From contig NZ_MODU01000004.1 in NCBI RefSeq assembly GCF_001885075.1, positions 434,001 to 498,000 of the forward strand: DNA of 64,000 nucleotides, in the 5' to 3' direction. The position numbers and the translations under genes were made by a program. Origin of the DNA: Alteromonas sp. V450 (GTDB lineage Bacteria; Pseudomonadota; Gammaproteobacteria; Enterobacterales; Alteromonadaceae). The notes beneath the pieces are model-generated. The model saw only the letters and a program-made list of their open reading frames with translations, did not search any database and was not told the DNA's origin. How positions within the stretch are numbered: the stretch's first letter is position 1; every line of letters begins with the position of its first letter. Of the stretch, positions 34,703 through 43,725 are shown one piece after another.

Positions 34703-37180
34703 ATGTCGTACGATGTGTTTAAATTTGTAGCGTTGCGCCCGCCTGAAGCCACAGTACCCAAAAATAACAAAAATTCGCTTACGCTTGCTGCTGTTTCTTC
34801 ATCTGAAGCATTTAGCATATTTTCTCAACTTAATAAGCTAAAACCGCAGTCAGCTGATTTCAAAGCAACTGTAACTGAGATAGGCGCCGAAAAGGTGCTG
34901 TCATCGTTGATGATATCAGGGGCTGACGCTGCGCTTATCAATAAAGTAATAACCGTTTCAGAATTAGACCCAGAAAACGTTGTTGTTATGAGCAGCGAAC
35001 CCTCTGCTGCAAAGCCGAATGATATCAATCCAATAGCCAATAGTTTGCAGCCAAATACTGTACTTTCAGCCTCGTTAAACCCTAATCTAGCGCGATTTTT
35101 TCGTAATAATGGCTCACACATTGTTCGTGGTAATGGTAGCCATGCACTGAACGAAGGCGTGAATGAAAACGTGCTAGACGAGGGCGCAGATAGAGTGCTT
35201 GTACCAGGTCCGGCAACCCCAGGGATAGATAGCGCATTTAACGAAGGGCCCATTATCGCCGACAAAGTAAGTGAAGAACACATCGACATGACCTCAAGCT
35301 TCTTCCGTCCAGTAGGGGTTGGTGACCTTCAGGTTGTTCAACAAGAATTACAACGTTATGAGTTAGGCGAAATTGCCTACATCGAAAACGTACTCGCTAG
35401 TGAATTCAGAGAACGTTCGCATTTACAAACAAACGAACAAGAAGTGTCTATCTTCGAAGAGGAAGAATCTGAGCATTATATGGAGACTAATCTTCAAACC
35501 TCAGAACGCTTTGAACTGCAGCAAGCTTCAAAAGAAGAGCTAGAAAAGAGAACGAAAAACGAGCTTAGTATGAATATATCAGGCTCGTATGGACCCACTG
35601 TGGAAGTAAAAGCAGGAATGCAGTTTTCCCTAGAAAATGCTAAGCGCTTTTCTAGCGAGCGCTCTAGTCAGTTTGCACAAGAGGTAACAGAAAGCGCAGT
35701 TCAGAGAACTCAGACTAGAATTAAACAATCTCGCAATGAAATCCAACGTTCAAGAACAGAGCAATCTAATATTCATCGCTTTGATAATACGCAAAGCAGT
35801 GAACATATAGCGGGTGTCTATCGATACGTGGATAAAATTTACAAGATGCGAGTGGTAAACCGGGGTGTACGATTTTTTTATGAGTTCTATATTCCATCGC
35901 CAGGTGCATATCTACGACAATTGAGTGACATTCAAAGTCGAAAACCACAAGCGAACTTTCCGCGAAAACCGGCGATAAAAATTAGTGACATTACCCCGTC
36001 CAACTATCAAACCTTTGTAGAGCGGTGGGGAGTAAGAAACGCGCCCATTCCCCCTGAACCTAAAGGTGAAACGATGACCGAGGCAGCCTCAGATGCTGAT
36101 TCCGGTTTAAATGGTGCGCAAAAGGTAAGAAAAGAAGGCGCTTTATTGATAGAGCGTGATTACGAAATTTCTTCTGTAAAGGTATCTGTAATAGCGTTCA
36201 AACAGCACTCAACCGATCCTGAGGTATGGGTAACTATCGGAAGCGAGACGCAGCAAAAATCGGGCGGATGGCCCAAATTAACCGGTTCTGATGATGCTAC
36301 TGTGTTTGAGTTCAAAAGTGCCAAACGGCAACGTGGAACACTTGGTTTTTCGCTCTATGCACGACATGATGCCACCGTTCAGTTCTTGATACAGGTGAAT
36401 ACTCAGCCTACTGAGCGAGCCATGACAGCGTGGAAACATAAAGTCTACGACGCCATCATTGAAGCGTATCAGGCGCAACTCTCCGCAGCTAAAGCCGAAT
36501 ATGCTGAAACGTTAGCAAACCAGACTGTAGGAGACTTAGTTGATGCCTCTCCTGATCGATTAAGAGAACTGGAGCGCGACGAATTAAAACGCTTGTGTTT
36601 ACAACTTATGGGCGGAGAAGCCAAACGTGCGGAAGAGCGAGTAACCAATGAAAGCATAGATGGAACGCCGCTTGTAATGGACCCTAAAGAGGGGCCAATG
36701 ACAGAGGGACATTTGCCCATTGACAGAAAACGTCTAGACCCACTTGCCGTTGAAGTGCGTTTTGCTGAACAAGCGTTTGAGTGGGCTAATATGTCATTTA
36801 CCCTATATCCCTATTACTGGAACGAACCAAACCAGTGGGCAAATTTAGTGTCACTCAAGCATGCCGATCCTCTTCATGCAAATTTTTTACGTTCTGGCAT
36901 TGCAAGAGTACTTGTACCTGTAAGACTTAATTTTGAGGAAAGTGTACGCGATTTCGTTTATCGCGGGCGTCCCGCATTATATTCGACTGAGCCAGCTAAC
37001 ATAACCGACGATAGGTGGTTGCCGTTACATCAAGAAATGAGAGAAGCGACACAACGTCGCCAGAAAGGTGATATTGAAATAGATACGTGGTCGACGCGAC
37101 TCTCAACGCCCTTAGTTATGCTCGATACGAAGGTTCAGGTTGATGAGCACGGGCAAATGATGAAGCGAGAGAGTGAGTAG
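34703..37180 (+). CDS. Large uncharacterised helix-rich protein (operon gene A)
   Basis: An 825-residue protein with no signal peptide or membrane segment and no named domain that I can assign. Residues 1-200 look loosely structured. VGVGDLQVVQQELQRYELGE and AYIENVLASEFRERSH (204-240) form a distinctive segment that I recall from large hypothetical proteins in diverse bacteria. Residues 240-360 are rich in Glu, Gln, Arg and Ser and look coiled-coil, apart from a beta-like insert SGSYGPTVEVKAGMQFSL. Helices recur at 575-650. Residues 686-755 hold FAEQAFEWANMSFTLYPYYW and ARVLVPVRLNFEESV. GAGGGA precedes the ATG. It is the first of three overlapping genes. A scaffold or large-assembly role is inference. 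Confidence 0.8.
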   Translation: MSYDVFKFVALRPPEATVPKNNKNSLTLAAVSSSEAFSIFSQLNKLKPQSADFKATVTEIGAEKVLSSLMISGADAALINKVITVSELDPENVVVMSSEPSAAKPNDINPIANSLQPNTVLSASLNPNLARFFRNNGSHIVRGNGSHALNEGVNENVLDEGADRVLVPGPATPGIDSAFNEGPIIADKVSEEHIDMTSSFFRPVGVGDLQVVQQELQRYELGEIAYIENVLASEFRERSHLQTNEQEVSIFEEEESEHYMETNLQTSERFELQQASKEELEKRTKNELSMNISGSYGPTVEVKAGMQFSLENAKRFSSERSSQFAQEVTESAVQRTQTRIKQSRNEIQRSRTEQSNIHRFDNTQSSEHIAGVYRYVDKIYKMRVVNRGVRFFYEFYIPSPGAYLRQLSDIQSRKPQANFPRKPAIKISDITPSNYQTFVERWGVRNAPIPPEPKGETMTEAASDADSGLNGAQKVRKEGALLIERDYEISSVKVSVIAFKQHSTDPEVWVTIGSETQQKSGGWPKLTGSDDATVFEFKSAKRQRGTLGFSLYARHDATVQFLIQVNTQPTERAMTAWKHKVYDAIIEAYQAQLSAAKAEYAETLANQTVGDLVDASPDRLRELERDELKRLCLQLMGGEAKRAEERVTNESIDGTPLVMDPKEGPMTEGHLPIDRKRLDPLAVEVRFAEQAFEWANMSFTLYPYYWNEPNQWANLVSLKHADPLHANFLRSGIARVLVPVRLNFEESVRDFVYRGRPALYSTEPANITDDRWLPLHQEMREATQRRQKGDIEIDTWSTRLSTPLVMLDTKVQVDEHGQMMKRESE

Positions 37181-38291
37181 CGTGACTCGCTCACTCCCAC
37201 TTCTAGTGGGTGTAACTGGCACCAATGGGAAAACCTCAGTAACAACGATGTTGGCGTCGTTATTAAATAAAATAGGTGTTCCATCTGCAGCCATTGGACA
37301 GCGTGTCGAAACACCTATTGATGTTAGAGACCGTGCAGAGATCCCAGCTGGTGTGAAAGGGTTACCACAATATATTTCATGGCTTACGCAAAAATACAAT
37401 TTAAGCGTTATAGCTATTGAGGTATACAGTGCGGCACTGGCGAAGGGGTTACACGAGCACGTCAGCTACAACGTGGTGGCATTCACTAACATCACTGAAG
37501 ACCATATCAATGTGCATGGGTCATTTGATGCTTATGTTCATGCCAAGTTGCGCATATTTTCTCACATGGCAAGAGATGGCAGTGTGGTCTTAGACCCCTC
37601 TGCCGAAGGTATGCAACCAGTGCTGTCGCGATGCGACCAACTAAAGCTTACTTACACAACACCTAAAAAGCACAACACACCATTTCATTTGAGCTACCAA
37701 CAGCGAAATTGCCACCTTGCTGTTGCATTGGCAAAACAGCTCTTTCAATCCAACAACAACAGTGTCTTGACTGAGCGTGTATCTTACGAACATCTATTAG
37801 AAAAAGCGATGGAATTGCATTCGCCCCCTGGCCGTTATGAAAGATGGAGAATGCCCAATGGTGTAATAGCCGTGGTTGATTTTGCGCATAACTCAGGTGG
37901 TATAACTACAGTGATTGACGACACTCGTAAAGCGCTAAAAAACAATGAAAAAGTGGGTTTTTTGTTAAGTTCTAAAGGTGGGTGGGGAGAGCAAAAGCGA
38001 GCGTCAATGGCTTGTGCTGCTCAACGTGCCGATATCGTGATTGTTACCGATGACGATCCAAGACAAGAAGACCCAGCCATTATTCGTTTTCAGCTTGCTT
38101 ATGCACATGGTTTTCAAGAATATTCACCGCGCAGTCATGCTATCTATCAATTGTGTTCAGCAATGAAAAAAGACGACGTTGCTATTATTGCAGGTAGGGG
38201 GGCAGATGAACGTTGGGAGAGCGTTGTAGGAAGGTATGCGTATAGTGACGTTCGCGTTTTGCAACAGTTAGGTGGTGTAAAAATAACATGA
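37173..38291 (+). CDS. MurE-like Mur ligase lacking the N-terminal domain (operon gene B)
   Basis: A 372-residue ATP-dependent ligase of the Mur family, closest in motif pattern to MurE. The P loop GVTGTNGKTS is at residues 13-22. FTNITEDHINVHGSFDAY (104-121) matches the FTNL..DHLD.HGT motif. PGRYERW (219-225), VDFAHNSGG (235-243), DDPRQEDP (294-301) matching MurE's DNPR motif, and GRGADE also appear. The UDP-MurNAc-binding domain that occupies about the first 100 residues of MurE is missing, because the P loop is at the very N-terminus. It starts at GTG 37173, overlapping gene A by 8 bases, and ends overlapping gene C by ATGA. It probably joins an amino acid or peptide to a non-UDP substrate or to a partner protein (inference). 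Confidence 0.85.
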   Translation: MSSVTRSLPLLVGVTGTNGKTSVTTMLASLLNKIGVPSAAIGQRVETPIDVRDRAEIPAGVKGLPQYISWLTQKYNLSVIAIEVYSAALAKGLHEHVSYNVVAFTNITEDHINVHGSFDAYVHAKLRIFSHMARDGSVVLDPSAEGMQPVLSRCDQLKLTYTTPKKHNTPFHLSYQQRNCHLAVALAKQLFQSNNNSVLTERVSYEHLLEKAMELHSPPGRYERWRMPNGVIAVVDFAHNSGGITTVIDDTRKALKNNEKVGFLLSSKGGWGEQKRASMACAAQRADIVIVTDDDPRQEDPAIIRFQLAYAHGFQEYSPRSHAIYQLCSAMKKDDVAIIAGRGADERWESVVGRYAYSDVRVLQQLGGVKIT

Positions 38292-40666
38292 GTAAGGACG
38301 CTCACTTTTTTAGTGTATCAGGCTACAATTTCAACCTACCTAAGCGAAAAGACAACACGTACAATGTTGATTATAAGCATCGAAATGCGACAAATCACGA
38401 TGCGCTTGCAATTAATCGGCTTAAAATGCTTTTTCAAAAAGATGGCTTTTTATTTGAGCAAAGTTGCAGAGAAATAAGTAACTCCAGCACCTTTAACGTT
38501 CATGCACACATCATATTCTTCGCCGATCGTAGCTTCGATTTTAAACAAGGAAAGAGGTTTAAAAGCCTTCCTAAAGACCTGCCGCCGGCGAACCCAGGTG
38601 TCACCCTTAGTTTTAGTGGCGCAGACTTGCACAAAGGTACGGTTCGTATTCCAGATGTTGAGACTTTGCGCCGGGTCGCGTTAATGCAAATTCCTCCTTT
38701 CGACCCCACAAGTAAAATGTCTGGTGCCCAGTATTCGCAACAGGTACTTAAATTCATTAAAAAGAAAACGGCCTACTACGACAAAGTTTATAAAGAATTT
38801 GGTGTGCGCCCGTCAGACTGTCAGTTTACGCATGGGAAGACGGGTGTGAACCTTTACCACTATTACTACAAAACTAAATATAATCGTTTATACGAAGAAT
38901 ATGGTGGTATATCAGATTTACCTAAAACGTTTGGTGGATTCCTGCGATTGTTCGATTGGTTTGTTGAGGAAAAAGACATCAAGCTTAGTCCGCTGGCTAA
39001 AGCGTTTGTGGATGATGTTTCCGCCCACATAGATAGTGGAGCGCTAGCGAAGGTACTGAATGTCCTCTCAATTTCGGACATTTACACGGCTATCGAAACA
39101 ATAGGGAAAGACAAATCTACGGTTATAGAGCTGTCCATATTCTCTCATGCGTGGTGGGGAGGGCCAGTTTTAGTTAATAGCTTTGATGAGCGTTCAGATA
39201 GCGAGGTTGGCGTATGGTTTAAATACGACAGTAACAGTGCTAAACCAAGTCAGTTTGCGAAAACGTTAAGCAATGATGATTTTATTGCTGCACCAATAAG
39301 AAGTCCGTATGACAAAGATGCTAGAACAGATTATGATTTTGTGTCATCAGGCACACGCCTGCTTGAGTGGATAAAAAACACTTTTACTAAACACCCTAAA
39401 GGTGTTCACGCTACGCTTAACGACGACCAATTAAAATGGTTAATGACCCGCAATTTTGTTAAAAATAACGTTCTCACAGGGCGCAATAAAGAAGCGCAAA
39501 GCGGGTTCTCAGAACATGCTAGGGTTTTGTTATGGGGTTGTAGTGCAGTAACCATTTACAAGAAACTAATCGATGCTTTTTTACGAAGTGATGCTAGGTC
39601 ATACCGGAAATTGCATGCTAATAAAGTTAAAATAAAGCAAAGACTTATAAAATATTGGTCTCAGGAAATCTCACTTTGGTCGGGGGATTCAGATGGCCCG
39701 AAAATTGGCGATATCATTGAAAATAAAGCACGTGGTGTAGCAGCGTATCACGCTCATACTAATCAAGTGAAATTGGAAAAGATTCCATATTCTCGAGCGT
39801 ACCATCAACCCCTGGCTTTACCTACTTCCAGGCTTCGTTTGAAACAAGGTTATGCTTCTCCTTGCGATTCATTTCCTATTCCAAATAACGACCCGAAAAG
39901 TAGCGATGAAATGTTTACTTTGGTTTTCAAGCCCAGCGATGCGCCAACAATTTATGATTTACCACACCCACCAAAATATTCAGATTGGCAGGAACTAAAA
40001 GATAATTCTGCTTTTATTAAAGCGTTAGGTATATTTGGTCCGTTTCCTGATGATGCGACGCCCCTGAAAAGTACTTCAGATGACAAAGCGTATTGGAAGA
40101 GGTACGTTGATGAAAACGAGAATGATGATGACATATTCACCGAAGAGCAAGTGCGTAAAATTCTAAAAGGTGTAGCACAGCGATTTAGGCATTCATGGAC
40201 CGTGCAGCTATCTCCAAACCTTATTGCTGAATTTATGGAAATTCAGCAGTCATTTAACTGGCTGTTAGCGTTATCTTGGGGAGTAAAGGTTCATTCGGCA
40301 CCTCCGGGTACCGGTACACTATTTCAGAATCAACGCAGTGATAGTGTTTTTAAATCAAGAAAGGCGAAGGCGAAAAAACAGACGCCACAAAAAACATTTT
40401 ATCCTCTCAATGATATAGGCTACCAGCATAAAAATTATCGCGGTTATACTGAAAAGAACCACGGTCGAATTAATTTTTACAGAGAGTTATTTGGCGTAGA
40501 TACCGCGCGAGACGATATACTCGATGAAACAATAGGTTATTTCGTGCTAGACCCTAAAGATACCAGTTTTTGGAATTTTGTGTCGTGGCCTGCTGTGCGT
40601 GATGTGCTTAGGCTTGAGTGGTTAGACAGAAGTGAAAGTCTTACTACCCAGAAAAGGGTAACCTAA
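38288..40666 (+). CDS. Large uncharacterised protein with possible His/Cys dyad (operon gene C)
   Basis: A 792-residue soluble protein with no signal peptide or membrane segment and no family that I can name. Two strand-then-residue motifs stand out. VIELSIFSHAWWGGPVLVNS (279-298) ends a hydrophobic strand at His287. ARVLLWGCSAVTIYKKL (411-427) ends a strand at Cys418. This order and spacing recall the His and Cys of clan CD caspase-like folds, and the VSHG / LYGCN pattern of DUF4347. The rest is mixed alpha/beta, with many Tyr and Lys and a basic stretch KSRKAKAKKQTPQK near residue 690. The ATG lies in the ATGA overlap with gene B, so translation is coupled. Confidence 0.78.
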   Translation: MSKDAHFFSVSGYNFNLPKRKDNTYNVDYKHRNATNHDALAINRLKMLFQKDGFLFEQSCREISNSSTFNVHAHIIFFADRSFDFKQGKRFKSLPKDLPPANPGVTLSFSGADLHKGTVRIPDVETLRRVALMQIPPFDPTSKMSGAQYSQQVLKFIKKKTAYYDKVYKEFGVRPSDCQFTHGKTGVNLYHYYYKTKYNRLYEEYGGISDLPKTFGGFLRLFDWFVEEKDIKLSPLAKAFVDDVSAHIDSGALAKVLNVLSISDIYTAIETIGKDKSTVIELSIFSHAWWGGPVLVNSFDERSDSEVGVWFKYDSNSAKPSQFAKTLSNDDFIAAPIRSPYDKDARTDYDFVSSGTRLLEWIKNTFTKHPKGVHATLNDDQLKWLMTRNFVKNNVLTGRNKEAQSGFSEHARVLLWGCSAVTIYKKLIDAFLRSDARSYRKLHANKVKIKQRLIKYWSQEISLWSGDSDGPKIGDIIENKARGVAAYHAHTNQVKLEKIPYSRAYHQPLALPTSRLRLKQGYASPCDSFPIPNNDPKSSDEMFTLVFKPSDAPTIYDLPHPPKYSDWQELKDNSAFIKALGIFGPFPDDATPLKSTSDDKAYWKRYVDENENDDDIFTEEQVRKILKGVAQRFRHSWTVQLSPNLIAEFMEIQQSFNWLLALSWGVKVHSAPPGTGTLFQNQRSDSVFKSRKAKAKKQTPQKTFYPLNDIGYQHKNYRGYTEKNHGRINFYRELFGVDTARDDILDETIGYFVLDPKDTSFWNFVSWPAVRDVLRLEWLDRSESLTTQKRVT

Positions 40667-40888
40667 TATCGAGATCGTTGCTCTAGCTGTCTAAACCCAT
40701 TTTTTTCCTCGCATTCTTTGCCCATCGTGGCCGAGTGAGGGTAATACCTGTCGGCATAGATACTTCCCCACTCAGCGAGAGTTAAAATGTTCGTAATCGC
40801 GGCGTGTTACCGCAGGTATAGTGGTTCTACATCAAGGTGACACAACAAAGAGTACGGACCTTTTAAACTCGCCCTTCTGAGTGGGCAA

Positions 40889-41380
40889 TTATCTGTGTGG
40901 ACTGGTATAAGCCCATATACCCTCGGGCAGTTCAATTTTACTGTTAGCTTTTTTAAGTGCATCGAACATGGCACGTCTATCGACATTGAAGTTTTGATAC
41001 ATTAATTCGTGGACGCTGCCATCTTTCAATCGCAATAAATTGCGCGATGTTCCATTGGTTGCACTTCGTATTTGTTCAAGAGCGATGATCTCGTTCACAG
41101 AAAACGTAAGCGCTTTGCCACCAAATAAAGGGTCATGATAGTAAAATTCATTGGGTGAGATTCGAATTTCTACCTGTTCATTAAGTTTCCACAAATAAAT
41201 GGCAACGCTAACAAGAGCAATCTCTACGAGGATAACGGCCGCAAACACAAATACGTTGACCTCACCGTCCAGAAAATAAACCTGACACGCCCAGTATATA
41301 AAAGGAAGCAAACATGCATTCATTAATACTATTAAGCTAAAGCGACGTGTCTTGCGCACGAAGTGGTAGTAACTCACCAT
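40889..41380 (-). CDS. Small membrane protein with PH-like cytosolic domain
   Basis: A 163-residue protein with two N-terminal membrane segments (about residues 14-33 and 42-64), then a soluble domain: VEIRISPNEFYYHDPLFGGKALTFSVNEIIALEQI and RLKDGSVHELMYQNFNVDRRAMFDAL. The pattern resembles bacterial PH-like domains found in small membrane proteins, but I cannot assign a family. It is convergent with the three-gene operon. The 40667-40888 spacer holds no other gene; a weak GCCC/GGGC hairpin is near 40870. Confidence 0.65.
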   Translation of the reverse strand: MVSYYHFVRKTRRFSLIVLMNACLLPFIYWACQVYFLDGEVNVFVFAAVILVEIALVSVAIYLWKLNEQVEIRISPNEFYYHDPLFGGKALTFSVNEIIALEQIRSATNGTSRNLLRLKDGSVHELMYQNFNVDRRAMFDALKKANSKIELPEGIWAYTSPHR

Positions 41381-41636
41381 AAAGCATCCCTTCTTGTTTC
41401 GGCTGTGTTTGGCGTTTGCTGCACAAGCGGTCTGAAACCGCCAACCCGTTTATATAGTTATAGCATTTCTTTGGCTACATCCGTCCTTTTGGCTTGTTAC
41501 CGTTCGGATGCCAATATTGAATTTTATTACGTAGCCTACGTTTGTTTCGTCAACCACGCAGCTTTTTCATCAAAATTGGAATGAAATAATGTAAATATCG
41601 TCCATCGTAAAATAACACTGATTATAGTGTGAGCGA

Positions 41637-42323
41637 TTAATAGTACATTTCCCCAATATCTGGCGACGGCGGAACGATTTCAATTGCTACGTATACTATG
41701 CCAGCTGCGACAATGGCAATAATCAGTGCTCGTAGTAGTAAAGAACTCGTTATACCTTCGTTGCTCAGACCTTCCTTTTTTCCATGGAGCATGGCAGGTA
41801 CGAGTTTTTGCTTTTTGTAAACCGTGTAGAAAACCATTGCCACAATGTGCATTGCGATAACATACAGCAAAATTTCAAAAGCCCAATGATGGATAGTATT
41901 CATGATGGCTAGTGTGTCTTCATTTGCCATAGCGCGAAATGGTCCATCCAGAAATATGTCGTCGGTAAGAAATAGGCCAGAAACGGCTTGAGCACCTACT
42001 AAAATAAGCATGATGAGAACAAACCATCCTCCCAACGCATTGTGCCCTGCTGCTGGCGGCGTGTTGCGCTTAAAAAGTGACTTTAAATATTCAAAAACGG
42101 CGGCGGGACCTTTCACAAAACTGTTAAATTGCGCATATTTGGTACCAAAAATTCCCCACATCAAACGAAAAACAATGAGAAAAAGCGTGAAATACCCTAG
42201 ATAAAAATGCCACTGAACAGCATTGTCGAGCCACTCGGCGGTAGCGTATTGGCCGATTAGGCTAATCACTAAAAGCCAGTGAAACAGGCGTGTAGGAAGA
42301 TCCCAAACTAAGGTCTTTTTCAT
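41637..42323 (-). CDS. Cytochrome b561-family membrane protein
   Basis: A 228-residue di-heme b-type cytochrome of the prokaryotic b561/Ni-Fe hydrogenase cytochrome b family. It begins MKKTLVWDLPTRLFHWLLVISLIGQY. Four or five membrane segments carry likely heme His residues in RLFHWLL, WHFYLGYFTLFLIVFRLMWGIFG, IHHWAFEILLYVIAMHIVAMVFY. It should move electrons between the quinone pool and a periplasmic c-type cytochrome. The cytochrome c' at 30542 is a plausible partner, 11 kb away across the accessory block. The 41381-41636 spacer shows nothing else that I can support. Confidence 0.88.
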   Translation of the reverse strand: MKKTLVWDLPTRLFHWLLVISLIGQYATAEWLDNAVQWHFYLGYFTLFLIVFRLMWGIFGTKYAQFNSFVKGPAAVFEYLKSLFKRNTPPAAGHNALGGWFVLIMLILVGAQAVSGLFLTDDIFLDGPFRAMANEDTLAIMNTIHHWAFEILLYVIAMHIVAMVFYTVYKKQKLVPAMLHGKKEGLSNEGITSSLLLRALIIAIVAAGIVYVAIEIVPPSPDIGEMYY

Positions 42324-42604
42324 AATGCAGTTCTTCTAGTATCGTGCGTAGATACGCATCAAAGTGTTATTAAAAAATAATGAGCAAATATACTATCGAA
42401 GTGTTTTTGATAAATCGATGTGGGTAAACGGTTTTTTCGATAAGCTCCCCGCATTTTTAATACAAGATAGAAAACACCCATAAACCGCTTGTAGCGTGTT
42501 AAGTAGCGCATTTGAGAATATTAAATACCACAATCGCATTGCATTAGCGCAGGCATTTGGCAAAATGCCCGACAAGTAATAGGTTTATAGCTAAGAAGGC
42601 CAAA

Positions 42605-43408
42605 ATGAAAGTAGGGTTGTTTGGTGCGAACGGGCGCATGGGAAGGGTGCTTATAGAAGCACTGGATATAAGTGAAAATGCAGAGTTAAGCGTTGCAACT
42701 GTGCGTGACGATTCACCATGGGTGGGAATGAATGTGGGTGAACTGGCGGGTATCGGTAAAAAGCCAGTAAATTGCTCGCCAATGTCAGCGCTTGAAGCAG
42801 CGGATGCTGATGTAATGATTGACTTTACATTGCCTTCAATCATTGAAAATAATTTGGCGTGGTGCGTAGCGCATAAAATGCCAGTTGTTATCGGAACGAC
42901 TGGGCTAAACGATGCTCAAACAGCGGCACTTAACAACGCAGCAAAGCACATTCCTATCGTGTTCGCAGCAAATTATAGTGTAGGCGTTAATTTGATGCTG
43001 TCGCTGGTTCGCCAAGCTGCAAGTGTTCTTGGACATACCGCAGATATCGAAATTACTGAAGCTCACCACCGATTTAAACAAGACGCGCCATCGGGTACAG
43101 CAATGGCTATCGGTGAGGCTATTGCAGATGAACTGGGACGCGACTTAAAAAGTTGTGCAGTTTATGGAAGAGAAGGCAAAGAACCTGAACGTGATCAAGG
43201 AACAATAGGTTTTGCAACCGTTCGAGCGGGCGATATTGTTGGTGAACACACGGCATTGTTTGCCGATATAGGCGAGCGCTTGGAAATCACTCACAAAGCG
43301 TCTAGTCGTCTTACTTTTGCGAAAGGTGCGGTGCATGCGGCTGAATGGTTGTACACAAAGGAACCTGGACTATACTCCATGGTAGACGTTCTTAATCTTA
43401 AGCTGTAG
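42605..43408 (+). CDS. dapB: 4-hydroxy-tetrahydrodipicolinate reductase
   Basis: A 267-residue DapB, the NAD(P)H-dependent reductase of lysine/meso-diaminopimelate synthesis. The nucleotide motif [11 protein letters not shown] is at residues 4-14. The catalytic region is [26 protein letters not shown] (His159/Lys163 equivalents in [14 protein letters not shown]), and the C-terminus [20 protein letters not shown] is conserved. AAGAAGG upstream supports ATG 42605 over a TTG at 42557. It precedes carA-carB-greA, the order known from Pseudomonas. Confidence 0.97.
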   Translation: MKVGLFGANGRMGRVLIEALDISENAELSVATVRDDSPWVGMNVGELAGIGKKPVNCSPMSALEAADADVMIDFTLPSIIENNLAWCVAHKMPVVIGTTGLNDAQTAALNNAAKHIPIVFAANYSVGVNLMLSLVRQAASVLGHTADIEITEAHHRFKQDAPSGTAMAIGEAIADELGRDLKSCAVYGREGKEPERDQGTIGFATVRAGDIVGEHTALFADIGERLEITHKASSRLTFAKGAVHAAEWLYTKEPGLYSMVDVLNLKL

Positions 43409-43574
43409 GCACGTTGAAACGTTCTGCTGATTAGCATTTAGGCGTTGAAGTTAGTCGAGTTATCAATACGTTAATCAAAAGTAGCATTTTTCATGAGCAA
43501 TAAATCGTACTTTCGATAGTTCTGAGCAAAAAACATGACCAAACGGTTATTTTAGTAAATTATTGCAAATAAAT

Positions 43575-43602
43575 TTGCCATTTTCGGCCAGTGATGTATA
43601 CT
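43575..43602 (+). promoter_or_regulatory. Probable sigma-70 promoter of carAB
   Basis: TTGCCA (43575-43580) and TATACT (43597-43602) are spaced by 16 bases. This predicts an mRNA leader of about 170 bases before the carA TTG. Nothing else is recognised in the 43409-43574 stretch. Confidence 0.5.
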
Positions 43603-43686
43603 CGCCGGAATTTGCCAGAATTTCGTATTCTGAAGCCACTAAAATGGCTGAAGAGTGCGGTTTTATTAGCTGCAAAGATCGTAAAG

Positions 43687-43720
43687 CGGGATGTATTGTT
43701 ATCAATAACTCCCGTTTTTT
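43687..43720 (+). terminator. Intrinsic terminator in the carA leader (candidate attenuator)
   Basis: CGGGA (43687-43691) and TATTG (43694-43698) pair with CAATA (43703-43707) and TCCCG (43710-43714), with a small internal loop, followed directly by six T (43715-43720). It lies upstream of carA inside the presumed leader, so it should control read-through into carAB. Confidence 0.6.
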
Positions 43721-43725
43721 GTGGG

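Noticed and set aside
37173..38291. The chromosomal murE
   Set aside because: It lacks the UDP-MurNAc-binding domain and is not in a division/cell-wall cluster, so it is not the housekeeping enzyme.
34703..40666. Extracellular contractile injection system or type VI locus
   Set aside because: No sheath, tube, baseplate or AAA+ genes are present; the resemblance is only the presence of large helical proteins.
43615..43632. ArgR box-like AGAAT...ATTCT upstream of carA
   Set aside because: The half-sites are spaced by five bases instead of four and the outer bases do not match the ARG box consensus.
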